A DNA stretch of 45,255 nt, from contig JALFRH010000084.1 of assembly GCA_022785155.1 (NCBI GenBank), positions 1 to 45,255 of the forward strand, given 5' to 3'. The translations under genes and the position numbers were made by a program. The notes under the pieces were generated by a model. That model did not search any database. It was not told the origin of the DNA and saw only the letters and a program-made list of their open reading frames with translations. This stretch comes from Spirochaetales bacterium. Lineage in GTDB: Bacteria > Spirochaetota > Spirochaetia > Sphaerochaetales > Sphaerochaetaceae. Below are positions 17,821 to 28,315 of the stretch, piece after piece; the stretch's first letter is position 1; each line of letters begins with the position of its first letter.

Positions 17821-18565
17821 AGAAGGAAAGTATAAAGTTTCTGTACGCATTATTCACTCTCGCCTTCTCCATATCTTCATCATCCAAGTCCAAGGTCTTT
17901 TTAATGACTTCCTCCTCCACGCCTGAGTCCATCAACTCTTGGTATAGGTTGACTCTCCACCGCCTATCCATTTGATTCCAATAGGAACTGAAGGCCTCTC
18001 TTCCCTCTTCAGAGATGACCCATTTCAGGGTATATCTTATTCCTTGATTTCTCTCCTTCCCTCTCTCTCCGTTACAGAGTTCCATAATTATGTCACTCAA
18101 AGTCCCGGGGGCTTTGCAGTTTTCATTTATAAAGGATGCGTTGATCTTGAAGTCCTTTTTTTCTAATTCAATATCTTTCCTTCTAATAAGCACCGACGGT
18201 TCTTCGGCCATATCCGTAATGAAGACACTGTAGGGGAGAAGACCCTCTTTCCACCTCTCCTCCAGACAAAAAGAACAATAGCTTAAAATGCATTTTATCG
18301 TGCTTTCCCCATACATTTTTGATAGTCTTGCCAAGAAGATACAGTATCTGCACTCATTCCCCTCGGCACAGATCTCCAGTCCATTTGCCATCTTTCCTGC
18401 AAACACATCCAAATCAACGATTCTAATGGACTCGATCTTCACTTCTTTTCCTATTAATACCGATATAAGCTGATTTGCCTTCGGATAAGAATTAAAGAAG
18501 GGAAAAAGCAATAGATCGTCAAAGGGTGCATAGCCATTGTGTTTTTCAAATACGTCACTGTTCAT
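17798..18565 (-). CDS. putative Rpn/PD-(D/E)XK nuclease-transposase-like protein, divergent
   Basis: N-terminal FDDLLLFPFFNSYPKANQLISVLIG followed by IRIVDLDVFAGKMANGLEICAEGN, resembling the D-(x)n-E-x-K/Q region of Rpn proteins; SD AGGAG. Confidence 0.5.
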   Translation of the reverse strand: MNSDVFEKHNGYAPFDDLLLFPFFNSYPKANQLISVLIGKEVKIESIRIVDLDVFAGKMANGLEICAEGNECRYCIFLARLSKMYGESTIKCILSYCSFCLEERWKEGLLPYSVFITDMAEEPSVLIRRKDIELEKKDFKINASFINENCKAPGTLSDIIMELCNGERGKERNQGIRYTLKWVISEEGREAFSSYWNQMDRRWRVNLYQELMDSGVEEEVIKKTLDLDDEDMEKARVNNAYRNFILSFFKYSRRS

Positions 18566-18626
18566 TTATGTTCTCCTATAATAAGAACAGGTTTTTCCTT
18601 GAAAAACGTCGCATTTTTATACACTT

Positions 18627-18665
18627 GAAAGGAAAAGAATGAAATTCTTTGAATCTTTTCCTTTC
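18627..18665. repeat. perfect 11-bp inverted repeat in a divergent intergenic region
   Basis: GAAAGGAAAAG (18627-18637) and CTTTTCCTTTC (18655-18665). Confidence 0.7.
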
Positions 18666-18731
18666 GTTATTTCGAAAACAATGCTTTAATTATGTTAGTT
18701 CACTGAATAAACTAACTTATAGGAGACCAAT

Positions 18732-21152
18732 GTGAAATTCGGCCATTTCGATGATGAAAGAAAAGAATATGTAATCGAGACACCATACACTCCCCTTCCA
18801 TGGATCAACTACTTGGGAAATGAAGACTTCTTCGGTCTTATTTCCAATACAGCCGGAGGATACGATTTCTATAAAGATGCAAAGATGCGTCGTATTACAC
18901 GCTTCAGATACAATAACGTGCCTCAAGACAACGGGGGCCGTATGTTCTATATATCCGTTGACAACGAAAAAGCCTGGTCTCCATCCTTCATGCCTACAAA
19001 GACTCCCTTGGACCATTATGAAGCAAGGCATGGTTTGGGATACTCCACTTTCCAAGGAAAGAAAAATGACATCTCCGCCCTTTTGACTTGTTTCGTTCCT
19101 CTTGGAGAAAGGGCTGAAATAATGATGCTCACCATAAAGAACAGCGGAGACAAAACAAGGAGCATCAGGACTGTGGGAGCTGTAGAGTGGTGTCTATGGA
19201 ATGCCTGGGATGACTTTACCAACTTCCAGCGCAACTACTCCACAGGAGAAGTGGAGATTGAGGATAAAGCCATCTACCACAAAACGGAGTACAGGGAGAG
19301 AAGAAACCATTATGCCTTCTTCTCTGTAAACGAAACTGTCACAGGATATGACTCGGACAGAGCTTCTTTCCTTGGGCGTTTCAATGACTGGAATACTCCT
19401 TCTTCCATAGAGGAAGGAAAGATGAAAAACTCCCATGCTTCAGGTTGGTCCCCCATTGCAGCCCTCGAAAACAGATTCACACTCGCCCCAGAGGAAGAAA
19501 AGACTTTGGTCTTTGTTCTTGGATATATTGAGAACAAAGATGAAGAGAAATGGGAAAAACAGGGAATAATCAACAAAACAAAAGCCCATGAAATGCAGTC
19601 CAGATACCAGAGTAAGGCCGCTGTAGAAAAGAAGCTGGAGGAGCTGAAGGATTATTGGGAAGGTCTTCTCTCTTCCTTCCATATCTCCACCGGCGACCAT
19701 AAGTTCGACAGAATGGTAAACATCTGGAACCAGTACCAGTGCATGGTGACATTCAATATGTCACGCTCCGCATCATACTATGAAAGCGGCATTGGAAGAG
19801 GCATGGGCTTCAGAGACTCCTGCCAGGATCTACTTGGTTTCATGCACATAATTCCAGAAAGGGCAAGGCAGAGGATCATAGATATAGCCTCCATCCAGTT
19901 TGAAGACGGTTCCACATACCACCAATACCAGCCTTTGGATAAAAAAGGCAATGCAGATATTGGCGGAGGCTTCAACGACGACCCGTTGTGGCTTGTGGCC
20001 TGCACATATTCATACCTTTCTGAAACGGGGGATTGGTCTATTCTTGAAGAACAGGTTCCTTTCAATAACGATGAAACCAAGGCGAAGAGCCTTTTGGAAC
20101 ACCTTAGAAGGTGTATAGGATACACTGTCTCCCATAAAGGCCCCCATGGTCTGCCTTTGATAGGAAGAGCGGACTGGAACGACTGCCTTAACCTGAACTG
20201 TTTCTCCTCCACTCCGGGAGAAAGCTTCCAGACCTGTTCAAACTTTGAAAGCGGAAAGGCTGAGTCGGTATTCATTGCAGGCTTATTTGTAAAATATGCA
20301 AAGCAATATGTTGAAATACTCTCCCACTTGGGCTTGGATGAAGAAAAGGCCGAAATAGAGAGGGAAATAGAGAAAATGACAGAGGCGACCCTAACTTCGG
20401 GTTGGGACGGAGAGTGGTTTGTCAGGGCATATGACGCCTTCTCCAAGCCTGTGGGAAGCCATCTATGCGATGACGGCAAGATATTCATCGAGCCTCAAGG
20501 TATGTGTGTAATGGCCGGAATAGGCGTTGAAAACGGCAAGGCTGAAAAAGCATTGGAAAGCGTGAAGAAATACTTGGATACCAAGTATGGAATCGTACTT
20601 CTCCAGCCGGCATACAAAGACTACCATCTGAACCTGGGGGAAGTGTCTTCCTATCCGCCAGGATATAAGGAAAACGCTGGAATCTTCTGTCACAACAATC
20701 CATGGGTAAGCTGTGCCGAAGCAGTCCTTGGCCATGGAGACAGAGCTTTCGAGATATATAGAAAGATTTGTCCAACATACCTTGAGGATATAAGCGAGAT
20801 ACATAAGACTGAGCCTTATGTATACTCTCAGATGATAGCTGGAAGAGACGCCCAGAATGAAGGGGAAGGAAAGAACAGCTGGCTCACAGGATGCGCCGCC
20901 TGGACCTTTGTAAATGCCTCCCAATTCCTTATGGGAATAACTCCTACGTTGGATGGAATGAAAATCGATCCATGTCTACCTAAAGAAATAGAATCTTTCT
21001 CTGCAACCAGAAAAATTGGAGACACTACCCTCTTGATCTCTGGAAAGAGGGGAAAGGAATACTCACTATCTATCGATGGAATAAGCGTTGAAGGAAAGAT
21101 AGTGAAGAAAGAGAAAGGCAAAACTCTAAAAGTCGAGGTCACATACCTCTGA
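18732..21152 (+). CDS. cellobiose phosphorylase (GH94)
   Basis: [94 protein letters not shown]; close match to remembered clostridial cellobiose phosphorylase. GTG start with AGGAG SD. Confidence 0.94.
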   Translation: MKFGHFDDERKEYVIETPYTPLPWINYLGNEDFFGLISNTAGGYDFYKDAKMRRITRFRYNNVPQDNGGRMFYISVDNEKAWSPSFMPTKTPLDHYEARHGLGYSTFQGKKNDISALLTCFVPLGERAEIMMLTIKNSGDKTRSIRTVGAVEWCLWNAWDDFTNFQRNYSTGEVEIEDKAIYHKTEYRERRNHYAFFSVNETVTGYDSDRASFLGRFNDWNTPSSIEEGKMKNSHASGWSPIAALENRFTLAPEEEKTLVFVLGYIENKDEEKWEKQGIINKTKAHEMQSRYQSKAAVEKKLEELKDYWEGLLSSFHISTGDHKFDRMVNIWNQYQCMVTFNMSRSASYYESGIGRGMGFRDSCQDLLGFMHIIPERARQRIIDIASIQFEDGSTYHQYQPLDKKGNADIGGGFNDDPLWLVACTYSYLSETGDWSILEEQVPFNNDETKAKSLLEHLRRCIGYTVSHKGPHGLPLIGRADWNDCLNLNCFSSTPGESFQTCSNFESGKAESVFIAGLFVKYAKQYVEILSHLGLDEEKAEIEREIEKMTEATLTSGWDGEWFVRAYDAFSKPVGSHLCDDGKIFIEPQGMCVMAGIGVENGKAEKALESVKKYLDTKYGIVLLQPAYKDYHLNLGEVSSYPPGYKENAGIFCHNNPWVSCAEAVLGHGDRAFEIYRKICPTYLEDISEIHKTEPYVYSQMIAGRDAQNEGEGKNSWLTGCAAWTFVNASQFLMGITPTLDGMKIDPCLPKEIESFSATRKIGDTTLLISGKRGKEYSLSIDGISVEGKIVKKEKGKTLKVEVTYL

Positions 21153-22482
21153 TTTTATATCCTCTTTTTTGGGCTGTAATGAATAGATATGGTATTTCCC
21201 ATAGAAGCATTGCAGCCCATCCTAATCCAGAGGCATAGGCAATGCCCATTATCCCGACTTTTGGAGTGAGGATAAAGGTAAAGATTGTGCGTATGGTAAT
21301 CTGCACTGTGGTCCCCACTATTGTTGTATACATCTTTCCGTTTCCTCTGAAAAAGCCTTGGACCAGATTGGTCATGGATGGAAGAACATACAAAAATGCC
21401 ATGACTCCAAGATAACCTGCCCCCTTTTCGATGACGCTTAGGGCACTCTCCCCATCTATAAACAGGGAAATGATTCCCTCTCTTAGGAAAAATACGACAA
21501 AACCAATGACAAGGGCATAAGAGAGTTCCAACATTACACCTGAGAAAAAGCCCTTCATTACTCTCTCTTTCTTTCCCCCACCCCTATTTTGGGCTATAAA
21601 TGTAGCTTCTGCACTTGCTATCCCCTGCTCTGGAATAAGAGCAAAGGAATCTACTCTGGCAGCAGCATTGAAAGCCGCAATAGAAGCCACACCCAAGGAG
21701 TTTACAGCACTTTGGATAAAGAGTTTTCCCAAAGGCTGGACCATTTGCTGGAGAGCTGTAGGTCCTCCATATTTCACAATGGACAGGACGCTGTCTTTCT
21801 TTATTCTCAAATCCTCTGTTCTTGGGAATATCTCCTTGTTCTTTGCTCCTGTCCACCAAAGGGCCAGGAAGGCGGAGACAATCTCAGCAACCACTGTTGT
21901 CGTTGCCGAGCAAATGATGCCGAAGCCCAAGAGACCAAGGAAGATAAGATCCAAGACAGCGTTGAGAATGGAGGAAAAGGCAAGAAACAAAAGAGGAGTC
22001 TTACTGTCGCCGACGCTCTTCAGCCCCGCAGAAAGTGCGTTGAACACAAAGACAAAGGGAACGCCTAGGAAGGTGATGGAAAGATACCCGGTGGTCTTAT
22101 CCAGGATAGACAAGGGAGTATCCATGAGAATGAGTATATAACGGGAAAGAAAGAACCCGGATACTCCGACTGCACTTCCAGCAATAAGACCAAGGATAAG
22201 TGTGGTGGCATTGATCTTTCTTACCCTGTCCATCTCCTTGGCGCCAAAGGCCTCGCTCATAAGCACCCCTGCTCCTATGGTTATCCCCGAGATAAGGAGA
22301 ATGATCATATTCATGACAGGTTCCGCTATTCCCTCTGCAGCCAAGGCATCCTGGCCTATGAAGCGGCCTGCAATGACGGAATCTACAGCATTATATAAAA
22401 GCTGCATAAGGTTTCCCAACAACAATGGAAATGCATATTTGATAAGGTGGCTCAGAGGTCTACCCTTGGTCATGTCAATCAT
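21139..22482 (-). CDS. MATE family efflux transporter
   Basis: 12-TM protein; [47 protein letters not shown]. Confidence 0.95.
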   Translation of the reverse strand: MIDMTKGRPLSHLIKYAFPLLLGNLMQLLYNAVDSVIAGRFIGQDALAAEGIAEPVMNMIILLISGITIGAGVLMSEAFGAKEMDRVRKINATTLILGLIAGSAVGVSGFFLSRYILILMDTPLSILDKTTGYLSITFLGVPFVFVFNALSAGLKSVGDSKTPLLFLAFSSILNAVLDLIFLGLLGFGIICSATTTVVAEIVSAFLALWWTGAKNKEIFPRTEDLRIKKDSVLSIVKYGGPTALQQMVQPLGKLFIQSAVNSLGVASIAAFNAAARVDSFALIPEQGIASAEATFIAQNRGGGKKERVMKGFFSGVMLELSYALVIGFVVFFLREGIISLFIDGESALSVIEKGAGYLGVMAFLYVLPSMTNLVQGFFRGNGKMYTTIVGTTVQITIRTIFTFILTPKVGIMGIAYASGLGWAAMLLWEIPYLFITAQKRGYKIRGM

Positions 22483-22654
22483 ATCTAGAGTCTAGTATTG
22501 TAGAAGAGTCTTAACAATAAAAAATAAAGTCATCTATGAGAAGCAAAGAGACTTATGGAAAAAAATGAAGCCTATTCATCCTTTGTTCCAATAAACTATT
22601 TTCTCCAAGAAAAATTGAATTCTCTTACGAATGAAAAACAATTATCATTGACCC

Positions 22655-23800
22655 ATGAAACGCTTTATTTCTTTTCTTTTGCTGTTATCTCTGCTTTTTT
22701 CCATCCACGCTGTCACTGTAGTGCACATATCGGACCTCCACTATCTTTCGTCATCCCTCTTCGATTATGAAAGACTAAGGAATCTGATGATGAAAAGCGA
22801 CGGAAAGGCCACACATATAATGGACAAAGTAATGGATGAGTTCGTAGAAGAAATGAAAGAACTCAAACCTGATGCTGTAGTCATTACAGGAGACCTTACA
22901 TACAACGGAGAAAAACAGAGCCACCTTGAACTACGGTCCCACTTGGTTCCGCTGCAGGAGGAAGGCATAAAGGTATATGTCACTGTAGGCAACCACGATA
23001 CCCTCACCTCCCCCTATGCCCTTTTGAAAGAGGGGGCGGTTGAAACAGAAGGCACATCCCCAATGGAAGGGGAAGAGATATGGAGCGATTTCGGTTATGG
23101 AAAGGCGGAGTATCAGGATGGGGCCTCTTCTTCATACCTGACAAGAATCAAGGATGATATTTGGCTTCTGGTTTTGGACAGCAACAACGGTAGCAGTGGA
23201 AGCGTAAGGCAAAAGACCCTTACATGGATGGAAGGAGCCATAAAAGCCGTAAAGGCAAAGGGCGGAAAGATAATATGCGCCACACACCAGAATCTCTTTG
23301 TACATAACCCCAGGTATACCTTCGGTTACCAGATAAATAACAGCTCCAGTGTTTTGACGATATTGAATAAGTACGGAATAAAACTGAACCTTTCGGGGCA
23401 CCTGCACATCCAGCATATAAAGGAAGAAAAAGGGGTGAAGGAAATAGCTGCAGAGTCCTTTGCCGATTGGCCCCTTCAATATGGAATCTTGGAAATACAG
23501 GATGACGGTTCCTACTCTTATTGTACAAAGGAGATCCAAAACAAAGATCTCATAGAAGAAGCTCAGCTTATCTTCGACGCTTCCACATCCTATGTCTTTT
23601 CCAAGAGCCTCCAGGGAGAGGATATGGACCTGATGATGGAAGTCTGCCAGAAGCTGAACAGGGAGTATTTCAGGGGCATGGTGGATGGATATGATGAAGG
23701 TGCACTTGAACTATTTCCGAAGGGGAACAGGATGACCAATTACCTGGAGCTGATCATAAGCGATACCAGTGACCACAGAAAGACAGAGGGCACATTATAA
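22655..23800 (+). CDS. secreted calcineurin-like metallophosphoesterase
   Basis: Signal peptide; VVHISDLHYL; VVITGDLTYNG; YVTVGNHDTL; ICATHQN; LSGHLHIQH. Confidence 0.93.
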   Translation: MKRFISFLLLLSLLFSIHAVTVVHISDLHYLSSSLFDYERLRNLMMKSDGKATHIMDKVMDEFVEEMKELKPDAVVITGDLTYNGEKQSHLELRSHLVPLQEEGIKVYVTVGNHDTLTSPYALLKEGAVETEGTSPMEGEEIWSDFGYGKAEYQDGASSSYLTRIKDDIWLLVLDSNNGSSGSVRQKTLTWMEGAIKAVKAKGGKIICATHQNLFVHNPRYTFGYQINNSSSVLTILNKYGIKLNLSGHLHIQHIKEEKGVKEIAAESFADWPLQYGILEIQDDGSYSYCTKEIQNKDLIEEAQLIFDASTSYVFSKSLQGEDMDLMMEVCQKLNREYFRGMVDGYDEGALELFPKGNRMTNYLELIISDTSDHRKTEGTL

Positions 23801-23827
23801 GAGGCAGGTTTTACCCTGCCCCTCCAT
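23801..23827. terminator. bidirectional terminator hairpin
   Basis: GAGGCAGGTTTTACCCTGCCCCTCC between convergent genes. Confidence 0.6.
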
Positions 23828-25309
23828 TTACTCTTCTTTCTTTTCTTTGCTTTCCCAAGCTTCATGTCTTGCTTTCTTCTGAGCCTCCCTCATTTTCAGG
23901 GCGTTTGGAACAGAATTGAAAGTACCAGGACCGGCAACACAACCGCCATAGCAGCACATGATCTCCACAAGGTCTGCATCCGGCTTGATCTTCGGCCAAA
24001 GCTTGATCTGTCTTACTACCTTGCTGTCGATACCGTTGATGCTCATGACTTTATACTTGCTTCTATCGTCTACACGGGAGAGTACACACTCTGCAACTCC
24101 GCCGGATACAGCAAAGTCTCTGCAGTCATCGATGGCCTTACATACATCATCATCTTCATAATCCTTAGGCATATCCGCCACATTTACGCCCTTTGCAACA
24201 AAGATTGAAGCCAATTCGCCATAAGAGAGGACTCTGTCGATCAACTCAGGATACTTGGTTGCGGCTTCATATCTCTTTGCTACGCATGGTCCGATGAAGA
24301 CTACTTTATAACCAGGGAATCTCTCCTTGCAAAGCTGGGCTGTATATCCCATAGGAGAAAGGGTTGTGGAAATATGATCCCTGATGGCAGGAATATGCTT
24401 ATCTACAAGGCTGAACCATGCAGGACAACAGGAAGTGGCAAGATATCCCTCACCCTTCTCTTTCTTTTCCATAAGTTCCTTGGCTTCTCTTTCAGCAGTA
24501 ATCTTGGCGCCTTCAGCCACTTCCACAACCTCAGTAAATCCAACGGCCTTCATAGCCTTCTTGATTTGCTCAAGGCTGCCGTCAAACTGGCCTTCAATGG
24601 CAGGAGCAATCATTCCAACCACCTTCTCGCCTTTATAGAGCATCTTTCCAACAGGAATAAGTCCGCTTCTCTTGGCAATGGCACCAAATGGGCAGGATCT
24701 GAGACAGCGGCCACAACCGATACACTTATCCGAGTTGATTTCGGAAATACCGTTCTCATTCTGCTTTACAGCTCCTACTGGACAGGAGTCTTCACAAGGA
24801 ACACAGTTATGGACAATGGCATGGAATGGACAGCGCTCCATACATTTTCCACACTTTATACACTTATCTGTATTGATGTGGGCCTTTCCTTTTACGTACT
24901 CGATTGCATCCTTGGGACAGTTTGTGGAACAAGGTCTTGCAAAACAACTTCTACAAGCATCTGAAACCTGATATTGGGACTTTGGACAAGAAGAACATCC
25001 CACTGCAATTGTTGTAAAGAGAGGGAGCTTAGGCTTATCTTCTTCCATAGCTTCTTCCATAAAAGAAGAAAGGGATCTGTATTCGTCGTCCTCCGTCTCC
25101 AAGGTATATCCTGCAAGAGCCATAATACGATACCTTACAACAGCTCTTTCCTTATAAATACAGCATCTTGAAGGCACTCTGTGACTTGGAACGATGTCGA
25201 TTGGAATTCTATCGGCATCTCTCACAAGTGTCCCTTCAAAAAGATGTCTCATGACTTCAGTGTCGATCTTGAATTTAATCTTTGCATATTGATTGTTTTT
25301 ATCGAGCAT
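23828..25309 (-). CDS. monomeric [FeFe] hydrogenase, group-B-like
   Basis: Two 4Fe-4S clusters (CIKCGKCMERCP, CIGCGRCLRSCP) plus H-cluster motifs TSCCPAW, IGPCVAKRYE, EIMCCYGGCVAGPG. Confidence 0.92.
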   Translation of the reverse strand: MLDKNNQYAKIKFKIDTEVMRHLFEGTLVRDADRIPIDIVPSHRVPSRCCIYKERAVVRYRIMALAGYTLETEDDEYRSLSSFMEEAMEEDKPKLPLFTTIAVGCSSCPKSQYQVSDACRSCFARPCSTNCPKDAIEYVKGKAHINTDKCIKCGKCMERCPFHAIVHNCVPCEDSCPVGAVKQNENGISEINSDKCIGCGRCLRSCPFGAIAKRSGLIPVGKMLYKGEKVVGMIAPAIEGQFDGSLEQIKKAMKAVGFTEVVEVAEGAKITAEREAKELMEKKEKGEGYLATSCCPAWFSLVDKHIPAIRDHISTTLSPMGYTAQLCKERFPGYKVVFIGPCVAKRYEAATKYPELIDRVLSYGELASIFVAKGVNVADMPKDYEDDDVCKAIDDCRDFAVSGGVAECVLSRVDDRSKYKVMSINGIDSKVVRQIKLWPKIKPDADLVEIMCCYGGCVAGPGTFNSVPNALKMREAQKKARHEAWESKEKKEE

Positions 25310-25519
25310 TTGGGTCTCCCAATATTAGTTTTGATTCCACATAAATACTCTCATATTAATCCAATACAAACAAGTTTACTTAAGGTTATTTTTTGTCAAT
25401 ATCAGACACATCGGACTGGTTTTATCCTGGAAAAAGGACCCCTGTCTTCTCCTTGGAAAGTAATGAAAGAAAATAATTGCACTTATTCCTTCCCTTTTTC
25501 CCGGCTTCTTTGTTTTCGG

Positions 25520-26053
25520 TTATATTAGTCTTTCAAAGCCCAGCCTTTTGTCCCCTTCCTCGGACCCGGAAAGAAGGGTCAGCTCCCCCAATTCCTCGAA
25601 GCCGTTATTTACCAGAGAAGCCCTCATAGGCTTATTATCCATATGGGTATCCACCCTGACACTCTTTTTTCCTCTTCTTTCAGCCTCTTTTATGCAGTAG
25701 GAGAGTATTACGCCCATTATTCCTTTACCCATTACATCTCTCTTCACAGCACTCCTATGGATTGTAAGGTACTCTCCTTCTTCTGTTTTCCAGGAGCCCT
25801 GGAGAGTGGTGTATGAAGCCTCGGGAGTAAGAGTAAAGGCGAAGACAGCCACAACCACTCCATCTTTCAATACAACCCTTCCCCTTTTTTCAGATAAGTC
25901 TTCAAAAAAGGCTTCTTCCCCTGGGTAATCACCCTTCTGCCACTGGGATACTCCCGATTCCTTTAAAAAAGATCTGCCCTCACGCCATATGGCAAGGACA
26001 GAATCTCTATGATAGTTTTGTAGTTCCCTTATCTCAATTGACTCCAAACTCAT
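25520..26053 (-). CDS. GNAT family N-acetyltransferase
   Basis: EYLTIHRSAVKRDVMGKGIMGVILSYCIKEAERRGKKSVRVDTHMDNKPMRASLVNNGF; overlaps the upstream SBP ORF. Confidence 0.88.
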   Translation of the reverse strand: MSLESIEIRELQNYHRDSVLAIWREGRSFLKESGVSQWQKGDYPGEEAFFEDLSEKRGRVVLKDGVVVAVFAFTLTPEASYTTLQGSWKTEEGEYLTIHRSAVKRDVMGKGIMGVILSYCIKEAERRGKKSVRVDTHMDNKPMRASLVNNGFEELGELTLLSGSEEGDKRLGFERLI

Positions 26054-26801
26054 TCCAAAGCATCTCCAGATTCCCGGATATTACATTATAAAGTGCATCC
26101 TTTTCCAGACTGGATGGGAAATTCCTCCAAATAAGGATAGGAGTGGAAGGAACGACTTCCTGCAACGGAGATGTCACCACAGCGTGTACGTTGTCGATGA
26201 TAAGGTCATACTCCTTCGCCTCCAAGAGTTCATCTGATGACAAAGGGCCAGGGCCGAAAGTATCTACAACATTGAGGCCAAGATCTGACGCAAACTCAGC
26301 TTGGTTTGCATTTACCCACACACGAAGCTGATCCAAGCCATTTTCCTTGATTGTATTTCTTGCTTCCTCGAAAAGAGCCTCAAACTCTCCCAACCTCTTC
26401 TTTCCCTCTTCCTCCGTTCCAGCCTTTTGGGAGATTCTCTCAACCATGGCTGTAAGGTTGGAGAGAGTATTTGTAGTTCTGACCTTGACTTTGCACTCTT
26501 CTTTTACTTCCGCTGCCTCCGCAATGGTCTTCATCATTGCTTCGTAGCCTCCATACATGAAGATCTCAGCCTTGGCCACCTTCGCCACATCCATTGGTGT
26601 GATCTCATACTCAGGTGGGTGTCTCAGGTCTGCTGGTGCAACAGTATCCACACCATCCAAGCCTGCGATTTCCGCTATGGCTGCAACCCAGCTTGTGGAA
26701 GCCACATACTTTGGAGTGGAAGCAACTTCCATTGCTCCTTCCGCAAAGAGTCCAGTAAGAACCATAAGGCACAACAACATAAGAAAGATTCTCTTAAGCA
26801 T
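26034..26801 (-). CDS. metal-type (ZnuA/TroA-like) ABC transporter substrate-binding protein
   Basis: Signal peptide; LRHPPEYEITPMDVAKVAKAEIFMYGGYE; gene context with cognate permease and ATPase. Confidence 0.8.
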   Translation of the reverse strand: MLKRIFLMLLCLMVLTGLFAEGAMEVASTPKYVASTSWVAAIAEIAGLDGVDTVAPADLRHPPEYEITPMDVAKVAKAEIFMYGGYEAMMKTIAEAAEVKEECKVKVRTTNTLSNLTAMVERISQKAGTEEEGKKRLGEFEALFEEARNTIKENGLDQLRVWVNANQAEFASDLGLNVVDTFGPGPLSSDELLEAKEYDLIIDNVHAVVTSPLQEVVPSTPILIWRNFPSSLEKDALYNVISGNLEMLWNEFGVN

Positions 26802-27624
26802 TTTTTATTCTCCTATTTGATATAGTTTCCAATAATGACTCCAAAAGGTATGTTCCTACGCTTAAAATAGCAAGGACACCACTTGCAGGAAGATTAAACC
26901 ACAGAGATATGAAGTAACCTGAAAGGGAAAGGATAAAGCCTGTAAGGGAGGCTCGGACAAAGAGATCCTTCAGCCCCTTGGCTCTTTTTCCCGCTCCTAT
27001 TACAGGAAGGATCACAAGGGTATCTATGAGCAGGGCTCCTACCATTTTCATTGATACGGACACCACCAAGGCTGTCAAAAGCAACATCAATGTATTATGG
27101 AACTCAACTTTCACCCCCATGCTCATAGCCACTTCTTTATCGAAGAAAATCATGGATAAGGGTCTGAAAAAGAGAGTTATATACAGTAGCGTGACCGCAG
27201 CAAGGAAGAAAAGAATAAAGAGGTCCCAAAGCGTCAAGGCATAGGGACTTCCCCATAATACTTCCAATGTATCTTTTGCAGGGACTCCCGATATATGGGA
27301 AAAGAGGGATGCCAAGGCCATGGTGAACACCATCATTGCAGTACTGGAGGACCCAAGGCTTCCATCTTTCCCCTTCCCCATCTTCACCATAATCAGGACA
27401 AGAAGAATATTGAGGAATATGGTTATAGGCAACAAAGGAAGGGAAAGGGAGACAGAGAGTATTCCTCCGAGAATAACCCCGTGCATAAGCATATAACGCA
27501 TGGGCATCAGATTGTTCCTTACAATTATGACACCACAGATAGGAAAGACCGTACCTGAAACAAGCATACCAATAAGACCGTAAAGTATAGGCTTCAGGGA
27601 AAGAAGCATTAGGAGTCTATTCAT
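26794..27624 (-). CDS. metal ABC transporter permease (ZnuB/TroC-like)
   Basis: MLMHGVILGGILSVSL; multi-TM; FFDKEVAMSMGVKVEFHNTLMLLLTALVVSVSMKMVGALLIDTLVILP. Confidence 0.9.
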   Translation of the reverse strand: MNRLLMLLSLKPILYGLIGMLVSGTVFPICGVIIVRNNLMPMRYMLMHGVILGGILSVSLSLPLLPITIFLNILLVLIMVKMGKGKDGSLGSSSTAMMVFTMALASLFSHISGVPAKDTLEVLWGSPYALTLWDLFILFFLAAVTLLYITLFFRPLSMIFFDKEVAMSMGVKVEFHNTLMLLLTALVVSVSMKMVGALLIDTLVILPVIGAGKRAKGLKDLFVRASLTGFILSLSGYFISLWFNLPASGVLAILSVGTYLLESLLETISNRRIKNA

Positions 27625-28228
27625 CTTTCCTCCTTTCCAAGTGGACTTCTTTCCAGCCCAGCTTCTCAATGACCGAACTGTCGTGGGTGATGGCGATTAT
27701 GGCCCTGTCCTTTGTGGCCACCTTCTCCATAAGGGAAATAAAGCTGTCACGGCTCTCTCGGTCAAGAAAGGAAGAGGGTTCATCAAGAAGAATCAAAGGA
27801 GAGTTTTGTGCGAGGCACCTGGCAAGGCTTACCCTTTGTCTCTCGCCGCCGCTGAGGGAATGGAAGAGACGCTTTTTCAGGTGAAGGGCATCGGTCATGG
27901 CCAAGGCTTCGTCTATTGTGCGTTCCTTATCCCTTCCGCTCCTCCACAACCCCATCTCGACAACTTCCTCGACGCTGATGGGAAAGGGGGACGAAGGCGG
28001 ATCCTGACGGGCATAGGAGACACTTCTACCATTTGGAAAAAGGACATTCCCCTTTATTGGCTGGATTATCCCCAGAATCAAACGAAAAAGTGTGGTCTTT
28101 CCAGAACCATTGGGACCAAGCAGTAGAATGTGGTCTCCTTTATTTATGGAAAGTGAGAAGTCTTTGATTATTACCTTTTCTCCGTAGCCAGCACTGACAT
28201 GGTCAAGACACAATAATAAAGGAAGCAT
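27617..28228 (-). CDS. metal ABC transporter ATP-binding protein (ZnuC/TroB-like)
   Basis: Walker A LLGPNGSGKTTLF; LSGGERQRVSLARCL; Walker B PLILLDEPSSFLD. Confidence 0.93.
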   Translation of the reverse strand: MLPLLLCLDHVSAGYGEKVIIKDFSLSINKGDHILLLGPNGSGKTTLFRLILGIIQPIKGNVLFPNGRSVSYARQDPPSSPFPISVEEVVEMGLWRSGRDKERTIDEALAMTDALHLKKRLFHSLSGGERQRVSLARCLAQNSPLILLDEPSSFLDRESRDSFISLMEKVATKDRAIIAITHDSSVIEKLGWKEVHLERRKDE

Positions 28229-28244
28229 AAAACCTGTCCTTGAA

Positions 28245-28315
28245 TATGATGCCTTCGTGGCCACTTAAAACTTAAGCGGAAGATGCCCTTCCCTAGGAAC
28301 CTTCGTGGTTCAATA
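28245..28315 (-). promoter_or_regulatory. candidate structured leader of the metal ABC operon
   Basis: Minus strand: four consecutive short hairpins, GAACC-ACGAA-GGTTC, GGAAG-GGCAT-CTTCC, CTTAA-GTT-TTAAG, GCC-ACGAA-GGC; repeated CCACGAAGG. Confidence 0.35.

Noticed and set aside
19778-20488. 236-aa minus-strand ORF inside cellobiose phosphorylase
   Set aside because: Antisense to a highly conserved GH94 CDS; no recognisable family.
21589-22141. Plus-strand 159- and 157-aa ORFs opposite the MATE gene
   Set aside because: Overlap each other and a strongly conserved transporter; composition typical of antisense reading.
24374-24964. 196-aa plus-strand ORF opposite the hydrogenase
   Set aside because: Antisense to Fe-S cluster coding sequence; low-complexity shadow translation.
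28251-28311. Guanidine-II (mini-ykkC) riboswitch because of paired ACGR-containing loops
   Set aside because: The loops here are CC-ACGAA-GG with five nucleotides and reversed closing pairs, not G-ACGR-C tetraloops; the downstream genes are metal ABC type.
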